A stretch of 64,000 nt of DNA from the NCBI RefSeq assembly GCF_003710865.1, contig NZ_RHHO01000016.1, positions 1 to 64,000 on the forward strand, written 5' to 3'. The translations under genes were made by a program, and so were the position numbers. Each line of letters begins with the position of its first letter. Within the stretch, counting starts at the first letter, position 1. The notes below the pieces were generated by a model. It had not been told where the DNA came from. It worked only from the letters and a program-made list of their open reading frames with translations, and ran no database searches. This DNA comes from Brevibacillus borstelensis. GTDB taxonomy: Bacteria > Bacillota > Bacilli > Brevibacillales > Brevibacillaceae. Shown here one piece after another: positions 26,123-35,371 of this stretch.

Positions 26123-27157
26123 TTATTTTCCGCCCAAACCGTATGTGGATTGAGCTACCTGAACCATTTCAACCTCCGGCAGGTCTCCCGTCAGCGTAAA
26201 CTCGACGCCGTCCAGCTCCCAGGTCAGATAACGCTGATTATCTGCCGTTTGGGTCAGCACCCCGATCGTAAATCCGAGGTCGACAGGCATTCCCTGTTCA
26301 TATGAAACGGTGGCCTCGGTCGGACGGGACTCGATCAGCTTGTAGTTATACGCTCCGTTGTACTGCAGGACGATCGTCTTTTGACCATTCCGGGTAACCG
26401 GCTCAATGTCTCCCTGTTTCACACCTTCAGGCATGTACGTTGGAACGATGACCCCGAACTGGCTGTTCGGCTGCTGGCTTGGCTGAGATACCTGTGCCAT
26501 CGTCGGGATGACAGACATCGAGCTGGTTGTCATGTTGCGATCTTTGTCAAAGGCATCTTGATCAAATGTCGGATTAAACACAAATTCCGTGAAGTTGATC
26601 TTGACCAGCGTATCCAGATTGGAATCCATGATCTCTGCGCGTTTTGGTTTCAAGTCTTCTGTCAGCCAAATTTTTTGTTTCGTGAGCGAGCGGTTTCCAC
26701 TGTAATTCGCTTTTACTTCAAACACGTAGTCTTTGTTGTCCATGTTCATTTTACGCTCGGTATCGTCGATAATGCTGCGGGCGAGCGTTTCGTAGAGATA
26801 CAGCGGCCCATTGTTTTCCGGCCATCCGCTTTGGAAACGGAAGCTTTTTTTCAAATGGGGCGTAAGCACAAACACACCTTCGTTATTTCGCAGGATGATC
26901 TGTGTGATTCCCCGCTGCTTGGAGGTGAGGGCTACCCGGTAGTTGGTCGGCTTCTCGTACCAGACCTCCACATCGTACTCCATGGGAGTCGAGCTGGTTT
27001 GCATGGTCAAAACTGCTTGTGATTTGTAGCCCCCCATTTTGTCCAGCGTACTGCCTAGATCATCGACAATGTCCTCCGGTGTCTTTTGACCGAAGCAGCC
27101 GCCGAGCAGCAGAGAAAAGACCAACAAGAGCGCCAATGGAAGTGCTGCCCGTTTCAT
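26123..27157 (-). CDS. LolA-like sporulation lipoprotein, YdcC family
   Basis: The 344-residue protein has a lipoprotein signal with lipobox LLGGC (Cys21), then a LolA/LppX-like beta domain (about 25-215: YKSQAVLTMQTSS, VWYEKPTNYRVAL, KIWLTEDLKPKRAEI) and a C-terminal DUF4367-type domain (about 240-340). It matches B. subtilis YdcC in length, domain and location (acpS-ydcC-alr). Expected at the outer face of the membrane. A sigma-E-like promoter about 200 nt upstream points to expression in the mother cell. The bound ligand is unknown. Confidence 0.88.
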   Translation of the reverse strand: MKRAALPLALLLVFSLLLGGCFGQKTPEDIVDDLGSTLDKMGGYKSQAVLTMQTSSTPMEYDVEVWYEKPTNYRVALTSKQRGITQIILRNNEGVFVLTPHLKKSFRFQSGWPENNGPLYLYETLARSIIDDTERKMNMDNKDYVFEVKANYSGNRSLTKQKIWLTEDLKPKRAEIMDSNLDTLVKINFTEFVFNPTFDQDAFDKDRNMTTSSMSVIPTMAQVSQPSQQPNSQFGVIVPTYMPEGVKQGDIEPVTRNGQKTIVLQYNGAYNYKLIESRPTEATVSYEQGMPVDLGFTIGVLTQTADNQRYLTWELDGVEFTLTGDLPEVEMVQVAQSTYGLGGK

Positions 27158-27357
27158 TCAAAGAACTCCTCCTTGTCTGCATTTTTCGACGAAGAAGGGC
27201 TCCCCTGTCTATTTCCTGGGAAATCTGTCATTCTTTCATCCGATCAGCGCATATCTTGTCATCCTCTGATGGGCCGCAGGTGTTAGTCTATCGCTGATTT
27301 TCAGCAAACTTCCCATTCTGGCTAGAGCAGGTAGTCCCTCCTAATCTACGCGATATA

Positions 27358-27386
27358 AATCTATGTCCCATCTCGTCCCAATATGC
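27358..27386 (-). promoter_or_regulatory. Sigma-E-type promoter upstream of the YdcC-like gene
   Basis: On the minus strand GCATATT (27380-27386), 14 nt, CATAGATT (27358-27365). Sigma-E promoters have an ATATT-type -35 and CATACANT -10 at about this spacing; the -10 differs at one position. It lies between acpS and the YdcC-like gene. Confidence 0.6.
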
Positions 27387-27406
27387 AGACAAGTTGCAGT
27401 TGTCCT

Positions 27407-27796
27407 CTATTCTTTCGATTCGATGACCACCTGCGCTACTGCGTACTCTTTGCTGTGGGAAATGCTTACATGGATTCGCAGCTTGGAGGGGTCATGTCCG
27501 ATCCGGTTGCATGCCGCCTCGGTAATCGTCAGTTCCGGTTTTCCTGTCGTCCCTGGGGCGATCTGAAGGTCATGCAGACCTACAGCCCCACCGATGCCGG
27601 TCCCGAGCGCCTTGGCTCCTGCTTCTTTGGCTGCAAAGCGCCCTGCTACGTACTCAGCCAGCCTTCCCTCTGGTTTCCCCTCTAGCAGCTTCCTTTCCGC
27701 TTCCGAAAAAATCCGGTGAAGCAGCTGCGGCTGGCGCTTTAAAATCGCTTGAATGCGATGAATTTCAACGATGTCAATGCCGATGCCAACTATCAT
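27407..27796 (-). CDS. acpS: Holo-acyl-carrier-protein synthase AcpS
   Basis: Transfers 4'-phosphopantetheine from CoA to acyl carrier protein. The 129-residue protein starts MIVGIGIDIVEIHRI with the Mg2+-binding Asp8, and has RFAAKEAGAKALGTGIGG with Glu/Lys of the active site, then ISISHSKEYAVAQVV. ATG at 27796 is preferred over one three codons earlier, whose spacing from GGGGAG is only 2 nt. Normal length for the family. Confidence 0.95.
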   Translation of the reverse strand: MIVGIGIDIVEIHRIQAILKRQPQLLHRIFSEAERKLLEGKPEGRLAEYVAGRFAAKEAGAKALGTGIGGAVGLHDLQIAPGTTGKPELTITEAACNRIGHDPSKLRIHVSISHSKEYAVAQVVIESKE

Positions 27797-27867
27797 ACCA
27801 ATCATTTCTCCCCGACTTATTTTGCTGCCAACATAACACTTACGATCCATTATTGGCAAGCACACAA

Positions 27868-27898
27868 ATAAAACACCCCCCGCAATCGCTGCGGGGGG
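27868..27898 (-). terminator. Terminator of the gamma SASP gene
   Basis: CCCCCCGCA (27876-27884) pairs with TGCGGGGGG (27890-27898). On the minus strand GTTTTATTT follows. Confidence 0.85.
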
Positions 27899-27920
27899 AG
27901 AGGCGCTCTTAAAGGGTTTG

Positions 27921-28088
27921 TTATTCAGTCGGTTGTTGCTGCGCTTGTTGAGCCGCATTCGCAGCGGATTGCTGGTTTTGGCGGCGTACTTCCGACACGT
28001 TGGTTTCGCTCGCAAACTCAGTTGCGTTCGTAGCGGTTTGGTTGCGCATCGCTTGGTTCATACCTGCTTGCTTGTTTTGTTTCGGCAT
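27921..28088 (-). CDS. Gamma-type small acid-soluble spore protein
   Basis: A 55-residue protein starting MPKQNKQAGMNQAMRNQ, very rich in Asn, Gln and Ala, with EFASETNVSEVRRQNQQSAAN. The EFASETNV(S/Q)EV-(K/R)-QNQQ repeat is the signature of gamma-type SASPs (SspE), which carry the Gpr protease cleavage site and serve as amino-acid store in spores. Usually two repeats are present; here only one complete repeat is visible, so it is a short form. GGAGGTG precedes the ATG by 8 nt. Monocistronic with a strong terminator. Forespore (sigma-G) control is expected from the family, not read from the sequence. Confidence 0.9.
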   Translation of the reverse strand: MPKQNKQAGMNQAMRNQTATNATEFASETNVSEVRRQNQQSAANAAQQAQQQPTE

Positions 28089-28302
28089 GGTCTTTTCACC
28101 TCCTCGACGTCACTGAATATAATGTGTGCTGAGCAATGCCCCCGTATCCCCGCCTGTTTTTTCCTCACCTCGACAACAGGGGGTTAAATCCCAGCCGCTA
28201 ATCAAGCCGCGTTTGGTTATGCTATAACGAGAAGCAGGAAGAGCTGCCGCCTGCCGCGAATATGTACGTTCAATGTAAAAGCATGAGAGGAGCAAATGGA
28301 CT

Positions 28303-28554
28303 ATGGCTCAAACCGTTATTATTTATACACAAAAAACCTGCGGCCCTTGCCAGGAAGAAAAAATGTGGCTGTCGCAACAAAACGTTGCCTTTGAGGATCG
28401 CGACATACGTGAAAATGACGCTTATTTTCAGGAAGCGATTGGACTTGGGGCCAGCATGACACCGGTTACTCTGATCGAAAAAGATAGCGGCGACCGTATT
28501 GTCATCCACGGATTTGACAAGGAACAACTAAAAAAAGCGTTGGATCTTTCCTGA
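28303..28554 (+). CDS. Glutaredoxin-like thiol protein (CGPC)
   Basis: An 83-residue thioredoxin-fold protein with N-terminal VIIYTQKTCGPCQEEKMWL; the CGPC pair (Cys13 and Cys16) is the redox site, and MTPVTLIE carries the cis-proline. Small size fits the glutaredoxin/NrdH group. GAGAGGAGC lies upstream. The terminator stem includes the last codons. It is convergent with arsR; an electron donor role for arsenic or oxidative stress handling is possible but unproven. Confidence 0.85.
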   Translation: MAQTVIIYTQKTCGPCQEEKMWLSQQNVAFEDRDIRENDAYFQEAIGLGASMTPVTLIEKDSGDRIVIHGFDKEQLKKALDLS

Positions 28555-28568
28555 TCCAACGCTTTTTT
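28531..28568. terminator. Bidirectional terminator, 16-bp stem
   Basis: A perfect stem of 16 bp (28531-28546 with 28553-28568) starts with A6 and ends with T6. It serves the glutaredoxin-like gene (+) and arsR (-). The stop codon of the former lies in the loop. Confidence 0.9.
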
Positions 28569-28576
28569 CCTATACG

Positions 28577-28912
28577 TCAACCTAGCGAATGCGCTGCTGT
28601 AGCCTTTTTGTCCTTTACGATTGGCGACATATCCGGCAAATGCTGCAAAATCTGCCGAATGGCGGGTGAACACTCCGTGTTAAGGGAATAAAACACCCAA
28701 GGTCCCTTGCGTTTTTCTTTAACCAAACCGTGTGTCTTCAGTTTGGCCAAGTGTTGAGAGACAGATGGTTGGGACGTTTGCAGAATCTCCACGAGATCTC
28801 GTACACAAAAGGATTGTACCTGCAAGAGAGCCATGATCGTCAAGCGTGTTTTGTCGCCGAGCAGTTTGTAAATCTCAGACAAATACAACACCTGCATCAA
28901 ATCTGTGTCCAT
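28577..28912 (-). CDS. ArsR/SmtB-family transcriptional repressor
   Basis: The 111-residue protein is a winged-helix regulator with LGDKTRLTIMALLQ, the recognition helix TSQPSVSQHLAKLKTHGLV and wing EKRKGPWVFYSL. At the arsenic-sensor position the classical ELCVCDL motif reads SFCVRDL: one Cys stays and the second is Arg. A further Cys sits near residue 81 (TECSP). The inducer may therefore differ from arsenite. Upstream gene is the ArsB-like transporter, 258 nt away, without an arsC between. Confidence 0.85.
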   Translation of the reverse strand: MDTDLMQVLYLSEIYKLLGDKTRLTIMALLQVQSFCVRDLVEILQTSQPSVSQHLAKLKTHGLVKEKRKGPWVFYSLNTECSPAIRQILQHLPDMSPIVKDKKATAAHSLG

Positions 28913-29170
28913 AAAAACCCACCCTTTGCCTTGCGTTTCTGATTACAAGTATACTACACGGACATAAGGCAGGGAAGATATGATGTCGACAGATCGGTGA
29001 ACGCTTGTCTTTTTCCCGGTCAATTCTCCCCTGCCATGATCCGCGCAAGCTCTTAAAATCAGCGCCATTCCTGTGTTTATCCGGCTGTTTACTGCAGCTT
29101 AAGAAGCAAAGCGCTCTCCTGCAAGTGATTTTTGAAGTTTTTCCCATTCCCCGACGTTCATTTCCATTTC

Positions 29171-30463
29171 TTATCCAAACATCCGCAACGTCAGATACAG
29201 GCCAGTCAATGTAATGAACAGCGTAGGAACAGTCAGGATGATGCCCGTGCGAAAATACTGCCCCCACGTAATCCTGACACCTTTGTTTCTCAAGACGTGA
29301 AGCCACAGGAGCGTCGCGAGCGAGCCGATAGGGGTGATTTTCGGTCCCAGATCGCAGCCGATGACATTGGCGTAAATCAGGGCTTCCTGAACGATTCCTT
29401 CCACCCCTGTTCCTTGAATAGCCAGAGCGTCGAACATGACTGTCGGCAAATTGTTCATGAGCGAAGAAAGTGCCGCGGCAATAAAACCCATACCCAATGT
29501 GGCGGCGTACAGTCCTTGCGCCGCAAACAGTTCCAGCCATCCTCTAACGACTTCGGTCAGCTGCGCATTGTGCAGCCCCCAGACGACCACATACATGCCG
29601 ATGGAGAAGATGACCACCACCCAAGGGGCCCCTTTCAAGATACGTCCTGTCTCGATGGCGGGACTTCTCCTCGCCATCAGGTAAAAAACAAGGGCGGCAC
29701 CGGTAATGATCAGCGATACGGGAATATCCAGCCACTCGCTCGCGAAGAAACCGGCCAGAAGCACAGCCAAAATCAGCCAGGACAGCCGAAACATCCACTC
29801 GTCCCTGATCGCTTCTCGCGGCTCCCTTAGCTGACTTGTCTCATAGCGACGCGGGATGCTTTTGCGAAAATAAAGAAACAGAACAAGCAAGCTGCCGGCG
29901 ACAGAAAACAGATTGGGCAGCAGCATCCTGGCGGCGTATTCGGCAAAGCCGATCCCGAAGTAGTCGGCGGAGACGATATTGACCAGATTGCTTACCACAA
30001 AAGGAAGAGAGCTGGTATCGGCGATAAAGCCGCTCGCCATGACAAAAGCAAGCACCATTTGCGGCTGCAGCTTCAACGCTCTCACCTGGGCCAGCACAAT
30101 CGGCGTCAAAATCAGCGCGGTCCCGTCATTGGTAAACAGCGCGGAGACGAGCGTACCGAGCAAAATCACGTACATAAACATCAGACGGCCATTTCCTTTG
30201 GCCAGCCTCGCCATGTGCAAGGCTGACCACTCGAAAAAGCCGATTTCGTCCAAAATCAGGGAAATAACGATGATGCCTACAAGGGAAATCGTGGCGTTCC
30301 AGACAATTCCCGTCACCTCGCCGACATCCGCCATCGTGACGATACCTGTCGCCAATGCGAGCAGCGCACCTCCCACTGCCGGGTAACCGATCGACAATCC
30401 CCGGGGCTGCCAGATCACGAGGATGAGTGTCCCTGCAAAAATGAGTAATGAAAGCCAGACCAC
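29171..30463 (-). CDS. ArsB/NhaD-family anion or arsenite transporter
   Basis: The 430-residue protein has 11-12 membrane helices with family sequences: [37 protein letters not shown] (about 112-128) and [15 protein letters not shown] (about 325), then [23 protein letters not shown]. These match ArsB, the arsenite efflux pump of the ion-transporter superfamily. The GTG at 30463 follows AGAGGAG by 10 nt. Nearby arsR supports an arsenic role; lack of arsC means arsenate reduction must be encoded elsewhere. Confidence 0.88.
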   Translation of the reverse strand: MVWLSLLIFAGTLILVIWQPRGLSIGYPAVGGALLALATGIVTMADVGEVTGIVWNATISLVGIIVISLILDEIGFFEWSALHMARLAKGNGRLMFMYVILLGTLVSALFTNDGTALILTPIVLAQVRALKLQPQMVLAFVMASGFIADTSSLPFVVSNLVNIVSADYFGIGFAEYAARMLLPNLFSVAGSLLVLFLYFRKSIPRRYETSQLREPREAIRDEWMFRLSWLILAVLLAGFFASEWLDIPVSLIITGAALVFYLMARRSPAIETGRILKGAPWVVVIFSIGMYVVVWGLHNAQLTEVVRGWLELFAAQGLYAATLGMGFIAAALSSLMNNLPTVMFDALAIQGTGVEGIVQEALIYANVIGCDLGPKITPIGSLATLLWLHVLRNKGVRITWGQYFRTGIILTVPTLFITLTGLYLTLRMFG

Positions 30464-30600
30464 GGTTGTGTTTCTCCTCTCTGTTCTGCACATGCTAAAG
30501 TCGTGTATTCATTACATGACGAAAAGCTCTCAGCTCTCCTCTTTTGGCGAACAAGGCTGGCAGAAGCAGCCGCCAAAGAACCTCCCTGCCAGGAACACAC

Positions 30601-30628
30601 CAAAAAGAGCGGACCTTTGTGTCCGCTC
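30601..30628 (-). terminator. Terminator of the pst operon
   Basis: GAGCGGAC (30607-30614) pairs with GTCCGCTC (30621-30628), followed on the minus strand by TTTTT. Lies 24 nt after the pstB stop. Confidence 0.85.
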
Positions 30629-30651
30629 TCTTACGATACTACAGATTCTCT

Positions 30652-31404
30652 TTAACCGAAACGTCCTGTAATGTAATCCTCGGTTCTCTTGTCACACGGA
30701 TTTTGAAAAATGACCGGTGTGGAATCGAATTCAACCAGCTCTCCATTCAGGAAAAAGGCAGTCTTGTCGGAGATGCGGGCTGCCTGCTGCATGTTGTGCG
30801 TAACGATGACGATGGTGTAGGTCGTTTTCAGCTCATCGAGCAGTTCCTCGATCTTTGCCGTAGAAATCGGGTCCAGGGCCGATGTCGGTTCATCCATGAG
30901 CAAAATTTGCGGATTCACGGCCAGAGCGCGAGCAATGCAGAGGCGTTGCTGCTGGCCCCCGGACAAGCCATAGGCCGGTTTCTTCAAAACATCCTTTACT
31001 TCCCCCCACAGGGCTGCTGCTTTCAAGCTGCTCTCCACGATCTCGTCAAGCTTGTTGCGGTCTGTAATGCCGTGCAATCTGGGGCCGAAGGTAATATTTT
31101 CGTAAATGCTTTTTGGGAACGGATTGGGCTGCTGAAAAACCATGCCGATATTTTTGCGCAAAATCTCTACGTCCACCCTGGACTCGTAGATGTCCTCGCC
31201 GACGACCTTCACACTGCCGTCGATTCGCACGCCCTGAATCATGTCATTCATCCGGTTCAACGTCCGCAGGAACGTCGATTTACCGCAGCCGGAAGGTCCG
31301 ATAAAAGCAGTGATGCTGTTCGCTTCAATCTCCATATTGATATTGTGCAGGGCTTGGTGTTGTCCATAATACAGGTTCAGATCGCGTACCTCGATGATAC
31401 TCAC
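30652..31404 (-). CDS. pstB: Phosphate ABC transporter ATP-binding protein PstB
   Basis: ATPase of the high-affinity phosphate importer. The 250 residues have Walker [10 protein letters not shown] (36-44), Q-loop [17 protein letters not shown], signature [16 protein letters not shown], Walker [16 protein letters not shown] and the switch His in [13 protein letters not shown], all typical of PstB. GTG start at 31404 with an AGAGAGGGG site about 11 nt upstream. Last gene of pstSCAB; PhoU is not in this unit. Confidence 0.96.
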   Translation of the reverse strand: MSIIEVRDLNLYYGQHQALHNINMEIEANSITAFIGPSGCGKSTFLRTLNRMNDMIQGVRIDGSVKVVGEDIYESRVDVEILRKNIGMVFQQPNPFPKSIYENITFGPRLHGITDRNKLDEIVESSLKAAALWGEVKDVLKKPAYGLSGGQQQRLCIARALAVNPQILLMDEPTSALDPISTAKIEELLDELKTTYTIVIVTHNMQQAARISDKTAFFLNGELVEFDSTPVIFQNPCDKRTEDYITGRFG

Positions 31405-31440
31405 GGTTGCCAGACCCCTCTCTTTGTAAAAGTTCCTCTA

Positions 31441-32298
31441 TTAATAGCGCTTCTGATATTTATTGCGAAGGTAAACCGCGGTCGCATTCAGTGTAAACAG
31501 CACGATCAACAGCACGATAATACCGGCGGCGGCAATCGCCCTAAACTCATCCTGCGGCTTGGATGTCCAGCTGTAGATCTGGATCGGCAGGACCGTAAAC
31601 TGGTCGAGCGGAGAGCTCGGTACAAAAGCGATAAACGTAACCGCTCCGACTACGATCAAAGGCGCCGTCTCTCCGATCGCACGGGACAGGGCCAGAATAA
31701 AGCCGGTCAAAATGCTCGGAAATGCAGCGGGAATCACGACGCCCCGAATGGTCTGCCATTTGGACGCCCCCAGCGCATAAGAAGCATTTCGCAAATGCTG
31801 CGGCACGCTCCTGATCGCTTCCTGGGAAGCGACGACGATGATCGGCAAGACCAGGAGAGCCATCGTCAGCGCACCGGACAGAATCGTGCGGCCAAACAGA
31901 AAGCCTTCCACGAACAAACCGAGACCCAAAATCCCGAAGACAATCGACGGTACGCCGGCCAAATTGTTGATATTGACCTGAATCAGGTTGGTGAACCAGC
32001 CCTTTTTCGCGTACTCTTCCAAATACAGCGCCGTTCCAATCCCCAAAATAAAGGCGACTGGCGCGGTTATGCCAATGATCCACAAGCTGCCGAACAGCGC
32101 GGACAAGATACCCGCCTTTTCCGGAAAACGGGAGGCAAAACTGGAGATAAACTGCCAGTCCAGCCAGCCAAGACCATCTGAAAGGATGCGATATAGCAAT
32201 ATGCCCAGGGCAGCTACACCTAGCAGCGTAGCGAGCAAAAACACTACGCGGGAGGCCCTGTCATAGATTTTTCGACGAGTCAGATTTCCTGCCGACAT
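31441..32298 (-). CDS. pstA: Phosphate ABC transporter permease PstA
   Basis: The 285-residue membrane subunit has about six helices and the binding-protein-dependent transport motif around AIRSVPQHLRNASYALGASKWQTI (EAA-like loop, about 175-200). Start: ATG at 32298 overlapping the pstC stop (TGATG), with AAGGAGG upstream. Confidence 0.95.
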   Translation of the reverse strand: MSAGNLTRRKIYDRASRVVFLLATLLGVAALGILLYRILSDGLGWLDWQFISSFASRFPEKAGILSALFGSLWIIGITAPVAFILGIGTALYLEEYAKKGWFTNLIQVNINNLAGVPSIVFGILGLGLFVEGFLFGRTILSGALTMALLVLPIIVVASQEAIRSVPQHLRNASYALGASKWQTIRGVVIPAAFPSILTGFILALSRAIGETAPLIVVGAVTFIAFVPSSPLDQFTVLPIQIYSWTSKPQDEFRAIAAAGIIVLLIVLFTLNATAVYLRNKYQKRY

Positions 32299-33254
32299 CA
32301 ATACTCCTCCTTGTAGCGGCGCGTAATCCACTGCGCAATGATGTTAATGCCAAGAGTAAGAAGGAACAGAGTCATGCCAACAGCAAAAATGGTGCTGTAC
32401 TCAATCGAGCCATGCTCGATGTCTCCGCCGCTGACCTGAACGATAAAGGATGTCATCGTCTGGATGCTTTCCAGCGGATTGAGCGTCAGCTTGGGCGTAG
32501 CTCCGGCCGCAATCGTCACGATCATCGTCTCTCCGATCGCGCGGGAGCAAGCAAGTACAAATGATGAAATAATCCCCGACAGGCCTGCAGGCACGACGAC
32601 TTTGGTCGCTACCTCCAGCTTGGTCGCTCCCAGCGCGTAGGCGGCATCCCGAAGCGAACGGGGAACGGCCACCATCGCGTCCTCACTCAAGGAAGCAACC
32701 ATGGGGAGAATCATGATACCGACCACGATACTGGCGGAAAGGGCGTTGAACACCCCGGTATCGGGAAAAATGCTGCGGATGAGCGGCGTGACAAACGTCA
32801 AGGCAAAGTAGCCGTAAACGATTGTCGGAACACCCGCGAGAACCTCCAAAATCGGTTTAATCGTTCGACGCACTTTTTCATGCGCATATTCGCTTAAATA
32901 AATCGCTGTCATCAGCCCAAACGGCAGGGCAACGAGACAAGCCCCCAGCGTAATCAGCAAAGACCCGGACAAGAGGGGCAAAATGCCAAAGTGCTGCGGT
33001 ATAAACAACGGCGTCCACTTGGTGTCCGTTAAAAAGGAAAAGAGCGACACTTCTTTGAAAAAGCTGATCGTTTCAAACAAAAGCACCATGACGATGCCGA
33101 CTGTAGTCAAAACGGATACGAAGGCACACGCGATCAAAAACGTGCGGATGCCGAATTCTCTATTTTTCTTCTCGTTTTTGACGACAATCTGGCTTTTTTT
33201 CGAGCGTACTTCCTGATTTAATGTTAGTATTTCTTGTCTACCCAACGTGAACAT
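32298..33254 (-). CDS. pstC: Phosphate ABC transporter permease PstC
   Basis: The 318-residue permease has six membrane helices and the EAA-like loop [21 protein letters not shown] positively charged, about 35-residue N-terminal extension precedes the first helix. ATG at 33254 is preferred, with AGGAAAGGGG close upstream; the longer frame would run into the intercistronic hairpin. One-base overlap with pstA. Confidence 0.95.
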   Translation of the reverse strand: MFTLGRQEILTLNQEVRSKKSQIVVKNEKKNREFGIRTFLIACAFVSVLTTVGIVMVLLFETISFFKEVSLFSFLTDTKWTPLFIPQHFGILPLLSGSLLITLGACLVALPFGLMTAIYLSEYAHEKVRRTIKPILEVLAGVPTIVYGYFALTFVTPLIRSIFPDTGVFNALSASIVVGIMILPMVASLSEDAMVAVPRSLRDAAYALGATKLEVATKVVVPAGLSGIISSFVLACSRAIGETMIVTIAAGATPKLTLNPLESIQTMTSFIVQVSGGDIEHGSIEYSTIFAVGMTLFLLTLGINIIAQWITRRYKEEY

Positions 33255-33283
33255 CCCCTTTCCTCTCGCGGACAGAGGGAAAA

Positions 33284-33310
33284 GTGGCGTTATCTCGATC
33301 ATAACGCCAC
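33284..33310 (-). promoter_or_regulatory. Intercistronic hairpin between pstS and pstC
   Basis: GTGGCGTTAT (33284-33293) pairs perfectly with ATAACGCCAC (33301-33310). On the minus strand only TTTT follows, so it looks like a partial terminator or 3'-end stabiliser. It could keep pstS mRNA above that of pstCAB. Confidence 0.65.
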
Positions 33311-33335
33311 ATTCCTCGTGCACCCGCTGTCAGGA

Positions 33336-34337
33336 TTACTGGATCTTGGCAAGCGATTCTTTGTATTTGTCATCGGTCAGCGGTACGTAGAATACCGATT
33401 TGACCAGTTCAGGAGCGTTTTCCAGATAGAACTTCACAAACTCTTTTACTTCCGGTTTTTCCAGGGACTTTTTGTTTGCATAGATAAAGATCGGGCGAGC
33501 CAAAGGCTTGTAGGTACCGTCTTTGATCGTGTCAAAAGTAGGCGTTACCGCATTGCCATCGCCGTTGTCGATCGGAACCAGCTTCAGCTTGTCTGCATTT
33601 TCTTCGAAGTACGCATAACCGAAGTAGCCCAAGCTGTTTTTGTCGCCGGCAATACCTTGTACCAGCACGTTGTCATCTTCACTGGCGGTGTAGTCAGGAC
33701 GGCTCTTTTTAGCCTCGCCTACAATCGCTTCTGTGAAGTATTCGAATGTTCCGGAATCCGTTCCCGGCCCGTACAGCTTGATTTCTTCAGCTGGCCATTC
33801 CGGACGAACGTCTTTCCATGTTTTCACCTTGCTGTCCGGCTCCCAAATCTTTTTCAGTTCATCGACTGTCAGCTTGTCAACAAAGCTGTTTTCCTTGCTG
33901 ACGACGACGGAGATACCGTCATAGGCAACCGGGATTTCAACGAAATCAATTCCTTTTTCCTTCGCTGCTGCCGCTTCTTTTTCTTTAATGGGACGGGAGG
34001 CATTGCTGATGTCCGTTTCGCCGGCTGCAAACTTCTTGAAGCCGCCGCCTGTACCCGATACCCCGACCGTTACCTGTACGCCAGGGTTTGCTATTTGGAA
34101 CTCCTCCGCAGCCGCTTCCGTGATCGGGAATACGGTGGAAGAACCATCTACTTTAACAGTTCCCGACAGATTGCTGGCTGTTTTGTTATCAGCTGCAGGA
34201 GTCGTTGCCTCCGTGCCGCCGGTAGAACCTGTAGCGCCATTGGAGCTTGGAGCAGATGTTGCGCTGTTGCTGCCGCATCCGGCGAGAATGGAACCTGCGA
34301 GAGATAGTGCCAGCATCAAACTACCGAGTTTTTTCAC
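33336..34337 (-). CDS. pstS: Phosphate-binding lipoprotein PstS
   Basis: The 333-residue lipoprotein (lipobox ILAGC, Cys21) captures phosphate for PstCAB at the cell surface. Visible are [46 protein letters not shown] and [15 protein letters not shown], the phosphate-contacting loops of PstS. After Cys21 a Ser/Thr/Ala-rich spacer of about 45 residues reaches across the wall. GTG start at 34337 with AAGGAGGA upstream. Preceded by a PHO box. Confidence 0.96.
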   Translation of the reverse strand: MKKLGSLMLALSLAGSILAGCGSNSATSAPSSNGATGSTGGTEATTPAADNKTASNLSGTVKVDGSSTVFPITEAAAEEFQIANPGVQVTVGVSGTGGGFKKFAAGETDISNASRPIKEKEAAAAKEKGIDFVEIPVAYDGISVVVSKENSFVDKLTVDELKKIWEPDSKVKTWKDVRPEWPAEEIKLYGPGTDSGTFEYFTEAIVGEAKKSRPDYTASEDDNVLVQGIAGDKNSLGYFGYAYFEENADKLKLVPIDNGDGNAVTPTFDTIKDGTYKPLARPIFIYANKKSLEKPEVKEFVKFYLENAPELVKSVFYVPLTDDKYKESLAKIQ

Positions 34338-34386
34338 GATGAAAATCCTCCTTAAAATCGGTTTGTTTTCCTCTTTCCACTTACAG

Positions 34387-34440
34387 ATGATACAGGCGGA
34401 ATGTTGTTCTATTGTTTTGGCTTTGTAAAGCTTTCTTAAA
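34387..34440 (-). promoter_or_regulatory. PHO box (PhoP binding repeats) and -10 of pstS
   Basis: Four hexamers are spaced by exactly 11 nt on the minus strand: TTTAAG (34435-34440), TTTACA (34424-34429), AAAACA (34413-34418), ACAACA (34402-34407). The PhoP consensus is TT(A/T/C)A(C/T)A with 11-nt period. TATCAT (34387-34392) is a suitable -10 nine nt downstream. Induction of pstSCAB by phosphate starvation is expected. Confidence 0.8.
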
Positions 34441-34517
34441 GATTGGCCATTTCGTTGAGTAATCGCTTGATAAAGTGGGCAGACTATTACTACTTTTTTC
34501 AAGGAGTGAAACATACG

Positions 34518-34712
34518 ATGGATAAACTGGCATTGATTCTCGTTATTATCGGTGCTCTCAACTGGGGATTGATCGGCTTGTTCCAGTTTGACCTCGTCGC
34601 TACCCTGTTTGGCGGAGAGAATTCGCTTGTCAGCCGAATCGTATATACTCTGGTTGGGCTTGCTGGCATCTACTCGATCAAGTTTTTGGTAGGCGACCGG
34701 GAACGGGCTTGA
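34518..34712 (+). CDS. DUF378 small membrane protein
   Basis: A 64-residue protein with two membrane helices, starting [20 protein letters not shown] and containing the conserved GALNWGL-G-F-FDLVA pattern and [14 protein letters not shown] of DUF378 (B. subtilis YuzA type). AAGGAG sits 10 nt before the ATG. Divergent from pstS, so the PHO box lies between them. Function unknown. Confidence 0.88.
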   Translation: MDKLALILVIIGALNWGLIGLFQFDLVATLFGGENSLVSRIVYTLVGLAGIYSIKFLVGDRERA

Positions 34713-34736
34713 CAGAGTGAAGCTTTCCGGAACAAT

Positions 34737-34776
34737 AAAAAAGGCACATCCTGACCATCCAGGACGTGCCTTTTTT
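34737..34776. terminator. Bidirectional terminator between DUF378 and GerMN genes
   Basis: AAAAAAGGCAC (34737-34747) pairs with GTGCCTTTTTT (34766-34776), with TCCTG/CAGGA inside. Confidence 0.85.
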
Positions 34777-34789
34777 ACGATTTATCGGT

Positions 34790-35332
34790 TTATTGTCTGG
34801 TTAACGGCTCATCGATGCTTACATGACCCATCAGCGATTCAGTCGGTTTTCCATCGACCAGGATGACGATTTTCTGTACCTCGTCAAACTGGAAGAGCGT
34901 ATCCTTCAACGCATCAATCGCCATTCCTTCCCCGCTGGAGCCAAGGTTGTAGACGTTTTTGCCGTCTGCATCAATCGTCAGCGTGCCTTTGTCGAATGTG
35001 ACAGAGTGGTAGTGAAAGTCCTTCCACAACGGCGCGTGAGCTTCATCCTTTGGCTTTTCCAAAAGGGCTATCGCCTGCTTGTACTTGTCCAGATCATCTG
35101 TGTAAGCAATCTCCTGCTCTTCTTTCTTCAATTCCATCAGATTGTCATCGGTGTAATAAAGAGCGATCGTTTGCTTCGTTTTCTGCTGCTCTGTTTCCGG
35201 CTGAGCAGCGGAGCCGGGCGTCTCCGTTTGTTCCGCGGGCGGCTGCGCTTGCGGCGCCTTTCCCTGACCACATCCTGTGACCAGAAGGATCGCTGCAGCT
35301 GCTGTCACCCAAAACGTCATGCGTCTTTTCAT
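34790..35332 (-). CDS. GerMN-domain lipoprotein
   Basis: The 180-residue protein has a lipoprotein signal (LLVTGC, Cys about 21), a Pro/Gln/Thr-rich linker (about 25-55) and a single GerMN domain (about 60-175: IALYYTDDNLMELKKEEQEI, then TLTIDADGKNVYNLGSSGEG and QFDEVQKIVILVDGKPTESLMGH). GerM in Bacillus has two such domains and acts in spore assembly; single-domain lipoproteins occur elsewhere. GGGAGG precedes the ATG at 35332. It follows the amidase gene by 39 nt, so a shared wall-related operon is likely. Confidence 0.85.
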   Translation of the reverse strand: MKRRMTFWVTAAAAILLVTGCGQGKAPQAQPPAEQTETPGSAAQPETEQQKTKQTIALYYTDDNLMELKKEEQEIAYTDDLDKYKQAIALLEKPKDEAHAPLWKDFHYHSVTFDKGTLTIDADGKNVYNLGSSGEGMAIDALKDTLFQFDEVQKIVILVDGKPTESLMGHVSIDEPLTRQ

Positions 35333-35371
35333 CGGAAACCTCCCTTTCTCATCCATGCCCTTCGCAATTTC

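Noticed and set aside
28913-29170. arsC or another small gene between arsR and arsB
   Set aside because: The only frame (plus, 29005-29214) shows no arsenate reductase motif and no sensible ribosome binding site.
30544-32181. 545-codon plus-strand frame across pstB and pstA
   Set aside because: Antisense to two clear ABC transporter genes; no family features or start site.
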